From: Polyangium sp. 6x1
Lineage (GTDB): Bacteria > Myxococcota_A > Polyangia > Polyangiales > Polyangiaceae
Length of the DNA stretch: 64,000 nt
Reading direction: 5' to 3'
Assembly (NCBI RefSeq): GCF_029946515.1
Contig: NZ_JARZHH010000023.1
Span: forward strand, 62,001 to 126,000
Below, piece after piece: positions 35,976 through 44,708 of the stretch; position 1 is the stretch's first letter; each line of letters starts with the position of its first letter. The notes under the pieces are model-generated. The model was not told where the DNA came from and made no database searches. It saw nothing but the letters and a program-made list of their open reading frames with translations. Made by a program: the position numbers and the translations under genes.

Positions 35976-36400
35976 CATGGGAACGACCCAAAGGGAGGTC
36001 CCGGTTGCCGCGATGCGTCATGGGGACGTCCCAAAGGGAGGTCCCGGCGGTCGGGATGCGTCATGGGGAAGTCCCAAAGCCAGGTCCCGGCGGTCGGGAT
36101 GCGTCATGGGGAAGCCCCAAAGCCAGGTCCCGGCGGTCGGAGTGCTCTTTGGGGAGGCCCCATGGCGAGGTCCCCGCAGTCGGGATGCGTCATGGGGAGG
36201 CCCCAAAGCCAGGTCCGGCCGCTCGGAGTGCTCTTTGGGGAGGCCCCAAAGCCAGGTCCGGCCGCTCGGAGTGCTCTTTGGGGAGGCCCCAAAGCCAGGT
36301 CCGGCCGCTCGGAGTGCTCTTTGGGGAGGCCCCAAAGCCAGGTCCCGGCGGTCGGGGTTGTCTTTGGGGAGGCCCCAAAGCCAGGTCCCGGCGGTCGGCC
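35976..36400. repeat. About ten tandem 43-bp hairpin-forming units
   Basis: Non-coding array between the tectonin-like gene and an AraC regulator. Units have the core CCCCAAAGCCAGGTC, then CGGCGGTCGG or CGGCCGCTCGG, then TGCTCTTTGGGGAGG. Across each junction CTTTGGGG-AGG-CCCCAAAG forms an 8-bp stem. The first three units carry GGGAGGTCC variants and look oldest. The period is not a multiple of three and the three forward frames all stay open, explaining apparent long frames here that are not genes. Confidence 0.85.
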
Positions 36401-36467
36401 CCCGCCGGCAGGCCCACGCAGATGCACGATCCTACCCCCGTCGGGCAAATGAGGCAGACTGGAGGGC

Positions 36468-37355
36468 GTGGATCCTTGGCACGAGCTGACATCGACGATC
36501 CTCCGCCACGTGGGGCCCGCGCCCGTCGCGTCGTGGAGCAACGAGACGCTCGGGCTGACGTTCGTGGCGGTGCGGCAGACGCTCGAGCCGCGCCCCCACG
36601 TCTACGAGCCTGGGTTCGCGCTGGTGGTCCAGGGCGAAAAGGAGCTCGTGCTCGGCGACCAGGTGTTCACGTGCGGAAAGGGCGCGTCCCTCGTCGTCTC
36701 CGTCGACCTGCCGATGACCTTCCGGATCCCGTCGGCGACCCCCGAGAGGCCGTACGTCGCCCTCGCGATGGCGGCTCGCCCGGCGCAGGTGGCGACGCTC
36801 CTCCTCGAATCGGCGACGATCGAGCGCGCGCCCGTGGAGGCGATCGGCGTGGGCGTCAGCGAGGCGGCGGAAGACCTGCTCGACGCGGTGGTACGCCTCG
36901 TGCGCCTGCTCGACCGCCCGCGTGATCTTCCGGTGCTCGGCCCGCTCGTCGAACGCGAGATCCTCTGGCGGCTCCTTTGCAGCGAGCAGGGGCCGCGGCT
37001 CCGGCAGATCGGCCTCGCCGACAGCCGGCTCTCGCAGCTCGGCCGGGCCATACGATGGATGCGCGACAACTACGCCGCGTTGCTGCGCATCGAGGATCTC
37101 GCGCGCATGGCGGCGATGAGCGTCACCTCGTTCCACCGCCACTTCCGCGCGGTGACGCTCATGAGCCCGCTCCAGTACCAGAAGCGGATCCGCCTGCAGG
37201 AGGCGCGCGCGAGGCTCCTCGGCGGCCGCGAGGATGTGGCGGCCATCGCCCACGCCGTCGGCTACGAGAGCCCGTCGCAGTTCAGCCGCGAGTACAAGCG
37301 CGCGTACGGCGCGCCCCCCGGCGTCGACGCGAGGAGCCTGCGCGCGCGGCGCTGA
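36468..37355 (+). CDS. AraC-family transcriptional regulator (YqhC-like)
   Basis: A 295-residue regulator. The N-terminal half (LTFVAVRQTLEPRPHVYEPGFALVVQGEKELVLGD) matches the AraC_N cupin-like domain of YqhC-type activators. The C-terminal half has two helix-turn-helix motifs (RIEDLARMAAMSVTSFHRHFRAVT and DVAAIAHAVGYESPSQFSREYKRAYG). This subgroup often controls adjacent oxidoreductases for aldehydes; the convergent neighbour six bases away is a reductase-like SDR, consistent with that. GTG start, with GGAGG only two bases upstream, so the real start may be slightly different. Confidence 0.9.
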   Translation: MDPWHELTSTILRHVGPAPVASWSNETLGLTFVAVRQTLEPRPHVYEPGFALVVQGEKELVLGDQVFTCGKGASLVVSVDLPMTFRIPSATPERPYVALAMAARPAQVATLLLESATIERAPVEAIGVGVSEAAEDLLDAVVRLVRLLDRPRDLPVLGPLVEREILWRLLCSEQGPRLRQIGLADSRLSQLGRAIRWMRDNYAALLRIEDLARMAAMSVTSFHRHFRAVTLMSPLQYQKRIRLQEARARLLGGREDVAAIAHAVGYESPSQFSREYKRAYGAPPGVDARSLRARR

Positions 37356-37361
37356 CCCACG

Positions 37362-38246
37362 TCAGGCGTCGAAGTACGTGCCCTTTTCGAGGTCCTCGAG
37401 CAGGCCACGCTCGGTCGGCGCCCATCCGAGCCGCTCGCGGGTGAGCGCGTTCGAGGCGGGACCATCCATGGCGAGGACGTGGCCGATGAAGCCGAGGATC
37501 GACGCGGCCTCCTCGGGCGACTTCGAGACGGCAGGCACGCCGAGACGCCGTCCGATCACCTCCGCGACGGCGCGGATGGGCACGCCTTCGTCGTCGACGG
37601 CATGGTACCTCGCACCCGCGATCCCCTTCTCGAGCGCGAGCCGGTAGAGGCGCGCAGCGTCGAGGCGATGCACGGCGGACCATCGGTTCTCGCCGGCGCC
37701 GACATACGTGACGAAGCCCTTCTCTCGCGCGCTCTGGATGAGGCTCGGGACCATGCCGCGGTCGCCGTCCCCGTGCACCGACGGCGAAAGACGGATCACC
37801 GAGGCACGCACACCCCGCGCCGCGAGCGCCAAGGCGATCTCCTGGGCCTTGCGCGGGAGCGACGAGCTTCCGACGTCGTCCTCGGTGAGAAGGCGCCCGG
37901 GCGCGAGGCCAATGGTGCCGCCCGTGATGACGATGGGACGATCGGAGCCGACGATCGCCGCGCCGAGCGCTTCGAGGGCGGCCTGCTCGGCCCTCGCGCT
38001 GGCCGCGAAGTTCGAGAAGTCGTGGTCGAAGGCGCAGTGAATGACGCCGTCGGCTTCGGACACGCCACGCTTCAAGCTGTCGAGGTCGGCGAGCGACCCG
38101 CGGAGCACGCCCGCGCCCGCGCGCTCGAGCGCCGCAGCGGAAGCCTCGGACCGCGCGAGCCCGAGGACGTTGTGGCCATGGGTGAGGAGCTCTCGCACGA
38201 CGGCGGATCCGACGAATCCCGTCGCACCGGTGATGAAGATACGCAT
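37362..38246 (-). CDS. Extended SDR, NAD(P)-dependent epimerase/reductase-like protein
   Basis: A 294-residue protein starting MRIFITGATGFVGSAVVREL, the GxxGxxG nucleotide motif of extended or atypical SDRs. A region around VIHCAFDHDFSNF follows the nucleotide fold. The standard YxxxK is not obvious; LPRKAQEIALAL sits at about the equivalent place, so it may be an atypical SDR of the NmrA/dihydroflavonol-reductase-like kind. GGGAG lies nine bases before the ATG. It converges with the AraC gene (6 bp between stops), and a composite palindromic repeat lies upstream. Confidence 0.88.
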   Translation of the reverse strand: MRIFITGATGFVGSAVVRELLTHGHNVLGLARSEASAAALERAGAGVLRGSLADLDSLKRGVSEADGVIHCAFDHDFSNFAASARAEQAALEALGAAIVGSDRPIVITGGTIGLAPGRLLTEDDVGSSSLPRKAQEIALALAARGVRASVIRLSPSVHGDGDRGMVPSLIQSAREKGFVTYVGAGENRWSAVHRLDAARLYRLALEKGIAGARYHAVDDEGVPIRAVAEVIGRRLGVPAVSKSPEEAASILGFIGHVLAMDGPASNALTRERLGWAPTERGLLEDLEKGTYFDA

Positions 38247-38337
38247 GGTGTTCTCCCTTCGGCTGGGAAGCCTAGGGATCGCGCCTGGTCGACATGTAGA
38301 ACGGACCGCTCCGTTTCTTGCCCAATCCTGCCAAACG

Positions 38338-38752
38338 CACGAGGAGGCGCTTCGCTGGGGCTTTGCCCCAGGCCCCAGCAGGGGCTATCCGCCCCTGCAC
38401 CCGGACCAGCGCCCGCGCTGGACTGAGGGTCGATGAACTGCGCTCCGCGCAGTTCATCGAACAGCCGGGTCAAGACCAGCAGGCGATCCTGCCAGCCAAG
38501 ACAGCCGCGCTGACGGTTCAACGGGCGACGTGGTACCAACGGCCTGTGGGACGAACTGCGCATCGCGCAGTTCGTCCCCCAAAGGTCCAGGGCTGGCCCT
38601 GCAAAGAGGGGGCGGACAGCTTTAAAAATTTTCCCCGCATCGACTGCGCTTCGCGCAGTCGATGCCCAGAGGTCCAGGGCTGGCCCTGGTTCGGGTCGAG
38701 GGGCGAATAGCCCCCGCGGGGCCCGGGGCAGCGCCCCGGCGCGGCGCTCCCG
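38338..38752. repeat. Composite palindromic intergenic repeat, copy D (inverted)
   Basis: Same module order as copies A and C but in reverse orientation. Hairpins: 38431-38459 (CGATGAACTGCGC arms, loop TCC), 38548-38578 (GGGACGAACTGCGC arms, loop ATC) and 38638-38664 (CATCGACTGCGC arms, loop TTC). This is the only copy not in a convergent gap: it lies between two minus-strand genes, upstream of the start of one and downstream of the stop of the other. Confidence 0.85.
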
Positions 38753-38766
38753 GCTGAGACCCGTGC

Positions 38767-39678
38767 TCAGGTTTGGGGAGGGCGGGAGAGCTTCAGCATC
38801 TCGCGTCCCACGTCGGTGTCGGCGAAGTCGGGGAGGCCGTCGGCGTCGGTGCTTGCGCTGAGGGCTCGGTGGGCGTCGTCGCTTTCGCCGAGCTCTTGCA
38901 GCGTCAGCTTGGCGAGCACGTATGCGTCGCTCCCGAGCAGCAGGCGTCGCGGCTGCTTCTCCATGGACGCGAGCTCGAGCAGCACCTTCGCTGCTTTCTC
39001 GGGCACGCCGCGCGCCGCGCTGGGGTTGCCTCGGAGCCGCTTGTTGGTCGCGCCTACGCTGGCTTCGTAGTCGGGTTGCGTCGTGTGAATCTTCATCGAG
39101 CTGCCCGCCCAGTCGGTGCCGAAGCCGCCCGGCTCGACGATGGTGACTTGAATGCCGAGGTGCGCGACCTCGTTGCGCACGACCTCGCTGAAGCCTGCGA
39201 CGGCGAACTTCGCCGCCTGGTAGGCGCCGAGGCCCGGCGTGCCGCCGCGACGGCCGCCGATGGAGCTGATTTGCAGGATGCGCCCGCTGCGTTGCTTGCG
39301 CATCACGGGTAGCACCGCGCGCGTGACATGCACGACGCCATAGAAGTTCGTGTCGATCTGCGCGCGGAAATCGTCGAGCGGGATGTCTTCGGCCGAATCG
39401 ATGTTGGCGTAGCCCGCATTGTTGACGAGCACGTCGATGCGACCGAAGGCGTCGATCGCTCGACTCACGGCGAGCACGGCTTGATCGGGCTGCGTGACGT
39501 CGAGCGCCACTGCCTTCACGCGGTCGCCGTATTGTTTCACGAGGTCGTCCAGATCGGCGGGCTTGCGCGCCGTGGCGACGACGCGGTGGCCGGCGGCGAG
39601 CACGCCGAGGGCGAGGGCGCGGCCGAGGCCACGCGAGCTACCGGTGATGAACCAGACCTGCGCGTTGTTCTTCGTCAT
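38767..39678 (-). CDS. SDR-family oxidoreductase
   Basis: A 303-residue classical SDR: TGSSRGLG nucleotide motif, NNAGYANI, catalytic ISSIGGRRGGTPGLGAYQAAKFA (Ser, Tyr, Lys). ATARK after strand 2 suggests NADP preference. The long C-terminal extension with LLLGSDAYVLAKL is typical of the large group of uncharacterised SDRs paired with AraC-type regulators. The start at MTKNNAQVWFITG was preferred to an upstream ATT/TTG frame. It follows the AraC gene by 52 bp on the same strand and is the likely target operon member. Confidence 0.93.
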   Translation of the reverse strand: MTKNNAQVWFITGSSRGLGRALALGVLAAGHRVVATARKPADLDDLVKQYGDRVKAVALDVTQPDQAVLAVSRAIDAFGRIDVLVNNAGYANIDSAEDIPLDDFRAQIDTNFYGVVHVTRAVLPVMRKQRSGRILQISSIGGRRGGTPGLGAYQAAKFAVAGFSEVVRNEVAHLGIQVTIVEPGGFGTDWAGSSMKIHTTQPDYEASVGATNKRLRGNPSAARGVPEKAAKVLLELASMEKQPRRLLLGSDAYVLAKLTLQELGESDDAHRALSASTDADGLPDFADTDVGREMLKLSRPPQT

Positions 39679-39730
39679 GCCCGTAGCATCGTGCTCCGAG
39701 CGCCCGTCCTCAAATCCGATCGCGCCACAG

Positions 39731-40699
39731 TTACATCGAATCACGCCAACGATGCGGGGTGGTCCCCTCCCAGGCGCGGAACGCCCGCGTGAAGGAGTTG
39801 ACCTCGTCGAAGCCGAGCAGGAAGGCGATCTCGTTGACGTCGACGTCGTCCTTGCGCAGGAGGCGCAGCGCGGTGTGATGTCGAACCTCGTCGAGCACGT
39901 GCTGATAACTGACCCCGAGCTCGCCGAGTCGCCTTTGCAATGTGCGCGTGCTCAGGGAGAGCTCGCGCGCCACCTTCGCGACGCTCGGCCGCTCGCCCGA
40001 CATGCGGCGCGCGAGGACCGCGCGGACCTCGTCGACGAACGAGCCCTGTTCGAGCGGCGCGAGCTTCTGGTCGAGGCTCGGGAGGAGAATCTGCAAAAGA
40101 TCGGCGTTGTGCGTGACGAAGGGCGTCGAAAGGAGGCGCTCCTCGAGGACGAGCGCGTCGCGTTCTGCGCGGAATCGCAGCGGGCAGCCGAAGAAGCGCA
40201 TCAGCATGGGCTCGTCGCTGCGCGCACGCGAGAGCTCGACGCGCTTTGGCGCGAGGGCGAGCCCGCTGCCTCGTTGCAAGAGCACGAGGAGCGAGGCGAG
40301 GGATGCATCGACCAGGCGCGGGGGCATGGGGCCGGGCGCGTGCAGGTAGGTCGTGTGAATCGCGACCTCTTTCCCCTTCGTGTCGAGGGCCATGTCCTTC
40401 GGCCCGCAGAGCCGTTTGTAGCGGGCGAGCTTGGCCAAGGCGGTGCCGAGGTCGGGCGAGTGCAGCGCCGCGAGTGACGAGATGTCGTATTCGTGCACCT
40501 GCGTCTCCGTCGCCAACCGAAGGCCGACGTCGGGGGCCGACGACGCGCCGAGCGCTTCCCAGAAGGTGAAAAACTGCTCGGTGCTCAGCTCGCCGCTTAC
40601 CGGCACGCGCGCGGCGGCGGTCGCGTGGGCCGTGTTCGCTCCGACGCGCGCGAGCCGAGCGCGCACCGTGGGCGAGAGGTGGACGAGGTCACGGTTCAT
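39731..40699 (-). CDS. AraC-family transcriptional regulator (OruR/ArgR-like)
   Basis: A 322-residue regulator. The N-terminal 200 residues resemble the 'arabinose-binding domain of AraC' type ligand module (ELSTEQFFTFWEALGASS, YDISSLAALHSPDLGTALAKLARYKRL). The C-terminal HTH pair is clear: SVAKVARELSLSTRTLQRRLGELG and DVNEIAFLLGFDEVNSFTRAFRAWEGTTPHRWR. It probably regulates the downstream SDR gene. The ATG lacks a good ribosome-binding site. It sits 53 bp after the MFS/spermidine-synthase-like gene on the same strand, so read-through is possible. Confidence 0.93.
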   Translation of the reverse strand: MNRDLVHLSPTVRARLARVGANTAHATAAARVPVSGELSTEQFFTFWEALGASSAPDVGLRLATETQVHEYDISSLAALHSPDLGTALAKLARYKRLCGPKDMALDTKGKEVAIHTTYLHAPGPMPPRLVDASLASLLVLLQRGSGLALAPKRVELSRARSDEPMLMRFFGCPLRFRAERDALVLEERLLSTPFVTHNADLLQILLPSLDQKLAPLEQGSFVDEVRAVLARRMSGERPSVAKVARELSLSTRTLQRRLGELGVSYQHVLDEVRHHTALRLLRKDDVDVNEIAFLLGFDEVNSFTRAFRAWEGTTPHRWRDSM

Positions 40700-40752
40700 T
40701 GCGGAGGAAGATACCGAATCGAGTCGCTACGGCCCATCCGATCACGCCAATC

Positions 40753-43700
40753 TCACAAGCACGAGAGCCACCCGCGCCATCCCACGCATGCCGCCCGCCG
40801 CTCCGTCGCGCGGGACGCCTCCGCCGCGAGCGGGTGCATGAAGCGGGCATAACAATCGCGCCGCAGCCCGAGCATCCGCTCGTCCCACGGCGGGTGCGGC
40901 TCCAGCACGGCGAACGCCGCCACGCACGCATTCTCCTCGGGCAGCACCTCGGAGAGATCGACACGCAGGTTTCTCCGCGTCGATTCGAGCACGAGCACCG
41001 AGAAGGGCGTGTCGAGCGCCGTGAAGAGGCGCTTCGCGTCGGCGGGCGCGCTCTGGCCGAGCTCGCGCGCGAGGTCCATCGCCCGGCTCATGACCACCGT
41101 CGAGGGCCACGGATCCCGCCGGTAGGCGGCGAAGGCCCGTTCGAGCAGCTTCACGGCCTCGGCGCGCCGGCCCTTCGCGTGCTCGTAGCGGGCGCGGATC
41201 ACGTCGGCCTCGATCGGGAAATCACGCGCGTGCCGTTCGAGCAGCGGGAGCACGCCGTCGTCGCCCTTCCACGCGAGCCCCTCGGCCACGAGCGTCGTCT
41301 CCACCGGGCCAACCGGGGCCTGCTCCTGGAAGGCCCATTTCGCGATCGCGCCTTCGAGGTTGCCGGCCGCGTAATTGACGAGCGCCTGCACCCGCACCTC
41401 GGCCTCGGGCGTGAGGTGCTCGGGCATCGCGGGATCCGATCCGTCGCCCGCGACCTGGGCCGCGCGATCCTCCGCGACCCGCACGAAATCGAGCGTGCCC
41501 GATTTCAGCGTCGGCCGATCCTCCTTGCGATGCCGGACGGGCTCGAAGAACGTGGACACCGAGCCGAAATTGCCGACGGCCCGCGCGAAGCCGAACTCCA
41601 CGCGGTTCCGGTCGTCCGTGTTGAAGACGGCGCCGGGCACGTCGGCGAGGGCCCGCGCGAACGGAGGGCCGGCGACGTAATGCGCGAAGAGCCCCTCGAC
41701 GCCCTCGGTGCGCCAGGCATTCAGGAGCGCACGCCGATAAGGCTCCGCGGCGAGCTTCGTCCGGAGCATGTCCACGTCGTGCGTGAGCGGCGCCTCGGAG
41801 GCGACGAGGACGAGATCACTCCAGCCGAGATACCACGTCTCGACGGCCGGGAAGACCGAGGCGAGCGTCGCATAGATCGTGCGGAGCGTTTCGACGTCGA
41901 TCTCGTAGATCTGCACCCATTGCAGGAAGAGCCCGCCTTCTTTGAGCCGGCCGCGCACGGCGCGGTAATACTCCTGCGTGAACAGGCCCGCGACGCCCGC
42001 GCGGTAGGGATTCGAGGGCTCGGAGAAGACGACGTCGTAGCGGGACGGGACGGTCGGGAGGATTTCCCGCGCGTCGCCGAGCAGGACACGAACCTTCGGA
42101 TTCGAAAGGACGTCCTCGTTCACCGGCGCGCAGCGGCGGCCGATCTCCAGCATGGAGGGCTCGAGCTCGGCGACGTCCACGCGCTCGATGCTGGGCACCT
42201 TGCCGAGCCACCCGGCGGAGCTGCCGGTGCCGAAGCCGATCACCATGGCGTGTTTCGGATCGGGGTGGAGCAAGGCGCCGAGGAGGCCGCCCATCACCTG
42301 CGTCGAGGCGTCGCCGCGCGCATTGCCGTCGATCTTGCCATTGACGACCATCGCGATGCCGTCGGTGCCGTCGATGGCCACGCTGCTCTCGCGTCCCTCG
42401 GTCTGCCAGAGGATCGCGCGCTTGACGTCCTCGATCCAGGAGCGCGTGAACGCGGGGGTGTCGAGCAAGACCCGATCGACGCGGCCCGCGCCGATCGGCG
42501 TGTGCCGGAGGACGGCCGAGGGGCCCGGCGAGAGAATGGCCACGAGCGCGAGCACGGCCGAGAGCGGCGCGGCGATCATGCGGCGCAGCGCAGGCACGCG
42601 AATCGCGAAGAACGCCGCGCCCGCGGCCATGGCGAGCAGGCCGAACACGACGGCGCGCATCGAGCCGAGGGCGCCGAGCGAGGGGACGAGGAAAAAGCCG
42701 CCGGCGAGCGAGCCGACCATGGCGCCGAGGGTATTGTGCGCGCCCACGGTGCCGAGGTGCGAGCCGACGCGGGTCCGGCCTTGGCCGAGCAGCGCGACGA
42801 GCAGCGGATATTGCGCGCCGGCGACGAGCGACGCCGGAAACGCCATGATCGCCGTGAGCGCGATCCATCCCGGCACGTAATGAAAGAGCCCCGCGCCCGC
42901 CTCGGGCCGGACCGCGAGCGCGAGCACGGCGAGCCGGTCGCCGAGCGCGAAAGGAACGGCCACGAAGAGCGCTTCGAGCGCCGCCGTGAGCGCGAGCCCC
43001 CGCGCCGACGGGGCGCGCTTGCGGAAAAGGAGGGGATAGAGGAGCCCGCCGAGCCCGATCCCGAGGAGGACGACGGCGAGGATGACGCCGAACGTGTACA
43101 CCGTGCCGCCGAGCAGCGGGCCGAGGAGGCGATACCAGACGAGCTCGAGCCAGAAGAAGAGAAACCCCGAGAGCGCGGCGAAGGCTAGAACGAACCGCGG
43201 TGGCAGGCTGGTTTTCGTGTCCGTGGCGCCCGCGCTCTCGTCCGCCTTCGCGGCCGGCTCCTCGGTCATGGGCGCGAGCCGCTTGTCCACGAGGAGCGCG
43301 ATGGCCGCGACGATCGCATTGAGCAGCGCGGCGACCCAGAGCGCGCGGCGGGTGCCGAGCGTCTCGAGGAGCAGCAGCGTGCAGAGCGTGGCGCCCGCGA
43401 CCGCGCCGAGCGTGTTCGCCGCGTAAAGCCAGCCGACGGCGCGCCTCTGCGAATCCGTCTGGCTCTCGGCCGCGCGCGCGGCGGAGGGCAGGGTGCCGCC
43501 CATGAGGACCGTGGGCGCGCCGATGACGAGGGCGGCGAGCGCGAGGCGCAGCGCCGTGCCGAGCGTCATTCCGAGCTGAAATGTCCCGCCCGCGGCGCGA
43601 TACACCACGCGCGCGAGGTCGATCGCGAACGGGCTCAGGGCCGCGAGCGCCGCAATGGCAAACTCGAGCCGCGCATAGAGGCGGAGCGGCCGCGGCGAGG

Positions 43701-43923
43701 CGTCGCTGCGCTTGCCGAAGAGCAAGCTGCCCGCGCCGGCGCCGCCGATGAAAATGGCGAGCACGGCGGCGCTCGCGGCCGTCGACGACCCGAACACGAG
43801 GCGGAGCTCGCGTTGCCAGGCGGTCTGGTACACGAGCGCGGAGAGGCCCGAGCCGAAGAGCAAGAGCGCGACCTTCAGCGGATGGGCCGAGGAGCTCGGC
43901 GTGGAGGGGCGTGGCTGGGTCAT
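40753..43923 (-). CDS. Fused membrane (MFS-like) and spermidine-synthase-like protein
   Basis: A 1056-residue fusion. The first 500 residues hold about 13 hydrophobic segments with transporter-like layout (LLFGSGLSALVYQTAWQREL, a start typical of this fused family). About 540-800 is a Rossmann methyltransferase/aminopropyltransferase fold: VIGFGTGSSAGWLGK, VDVAELEP, VLLGDAREIL, VVFSEPSNPYRAG. Where spermidine synthase has D-x-x-D this reads E-x-x-N, so polyamine synthesis by the standard mechanism is doubtful. The C-terminal 250 residues are helical and TPR-like (ARYEHAKGRRAEAVKLLERAF). The role is unknown; similar fusions are widespread in Deltaproteobacteria. The start was moved to MTQPRPSTPSS. 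Confidence 0.88.
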   Translation of the reverse strand: MTQPRPSTPSSSAHPLKVALLLFGSGLSALVYQTAWQRELRLVFGSSTAASAAVLAIFIGGAGAGSLLFGKRSDASPRPLRLYARLEFAIAALAALSPFAIDLARVVYRAAGGTFQLGMTLGTALRLALAALVIGAPTVLMGGTLPSAARAAESQTDSQRRAVGWLYAANTLGAVAGATLCTLLLLETLGTRRALWVAALLNAIVAAIALLVDKRLAPMTEEPAAKADESAGATDTKTSLPPRFVLAFAALSGFLFFWLELVWYRLLGPLLGGTVYTFGVILAVVLLGIGLGGLLYPLLFRKRAPSARGLALTAALEALFVAVPFALGDRLAVLALAVRPEAGAGLFHYVPGWIALTAIMAFPASLVAGAQYPLLVALLGQGRTRVGSHLGTVGAHNTLGAMVGSLAGGFFLVPSLGALGSMRAVVFGLLAMAAGAAFFAIRVPALRRMIAAPLSAVLALVAILSPGPSAVLRHTPIGAGRVDRVLLDTPAFTRSWIEDVKRAILWQTEGRESSVAIDGTDGIAMVVNGKIDGNARGDASTQVMGGLLGALLHPDPKHAMVIGFGTGSSAGWLGKVPSIERVDVAELEPSMLEIGRRCAPVNEDVLSNPKVRVLLGDAREILPTVPSRYDVVFSEPSNPYRAGVAGLFTQEYYRAVRGRLKEGGLFLQWVQIYEIDVETLRTIYATLASVFPAVETWYLGWSDLVLVASEAPLTHDVDMLRTKLAAEPYRRALLNAWRTEGVEGLFAHYVAGPPFARALADVPGAVFNTDDRNRVEFGFARAVGNFGSVSTFFEPVRHRKEDRPTLKSGTLDFVRVAEDRAAQVAGDGSDPAMPEHLTPEAEVRVQALVNYAAGNLEGAIAKWAFQEQAPVGPVETTLVAEGLAWKGDDGVLPLLERHARDFPIEADVIRARYEHAKGRRAEAVKLLERAFAAYRRDPWPSTVVMSRAMDLARELGQSAPADAKRLFTALDTPFSVLVLESTRRNLRVDLSEVLPEENACVAAFAVLEPHPPWDERMLGLRRDCYARFMHPLAAEASRATERRAACVGWRGWLSCL

Positions 43924-44106
43924 CGGGTGGGGCGCGCATCCTAGATCGGGAGGGCGCGGAGGTGGAAGCGGGAGCAGCGCGTGGACCGACCCGCGGGGCT
44001 CCCGGCGGCGAGGGGCGCGTCCGCCGGGAGAAGGGGAGATGCCTGGAGGCGGATGCGCGCCGGCGGGCACCGTGACGATGCAGCGCGCGCTATTCGCGCA
44101 GGCGCT

Positions 44107-44514
44107 TCACTTCTTTTTCACGACACAGCCATAGAGGGTGACGAACCCGGCGCCATCCACCTTGCCCTCGATCTCCGCGAGGTCGCCGATCTCCATCTCC
44201 GGCTTGGGGATGTTCACGCATTGCAGCTTCATCTTCCCATTGCCCGAGAAGGAGGCCGTCTTGCTGCTCGGGCTGTACGACTCGAGCTTGCAGCCGGAGA
44301 ACTTTTTCGGCGTGTGCGTCAGGCGGCCCTGCTCGTCTTGCTCCTTCTCGAAGGCAGCGATGTCGCACGGGCTCGGCGAAGCCGACGCGCCGGTGGAGGA
44401 GGCCGCGGGCGCGCCCGTCGCCGAACCCCCCTTGTCGCAGCCAACCAGGAAACCAGATCCCACGAGCGCCAGGGCTGCGGGGAAGAAAGCAATCATCCGG
44501 CTCGTCAATTTCAT
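44107..44514 (-). CDS. Small hypothetical lipoprotein
   Basis: A 135-residue lipoprotein with signal MKLTSRMIAFFPAALALVGSGFLVGC and a Ser/Ala linker. The mature domain has four cysteines (including SGCKLESY and KLQCVNIP) and ends VTLYGCVVKKK, suggesting a small disulfide-bonded beta domain. GGAGATGGGA lies upstream of the ATG. No family recognised. Confidence 0.7.
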   Translation of the reverse strand: MKLTSRMIAFFPAALALVGSGFLVGCDKGGSATGAPAASSTGASASPSPCDIAAFEKEQDEQGRLTHTPKKFSGCKLESYSPSSKTASFSGNGKMKLQCVNIPKPEMEIGDLAEIEGKVDGAGFVTLYGCVVKKK

Positions 44515-44708
44515 GCTCGTCCCATCTCCGTTTGCGTTTTTCTGTCGTGTACGAGAGGCGATTGGCGCGGAAGAATGAGCGGAACCCCTTCCGTCGGTCA
44601 ACCGAGACGCTCGAATGCGAACAGGCGCGCCCCATCGCCCCTGCGATGCGCCTCCTTCTGCTCGTCCTGCCGAGAAAGCCGAACGCGAACGTCGCCGAGG
44701 AGGTCTCC

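Noticed and set aside
35976..36400. CRISPR-like array
   Set aside because: Units are directly contiguous with no unique spacers and no cas genes; it is a simple tandem repeat.
36005..36925. 306-residue open frame over the 43-bp array
   Set aside because: The repeat keeps several frames open at once; the product is a low-complexity cycle and its end runs out of frame into the AraC gene.
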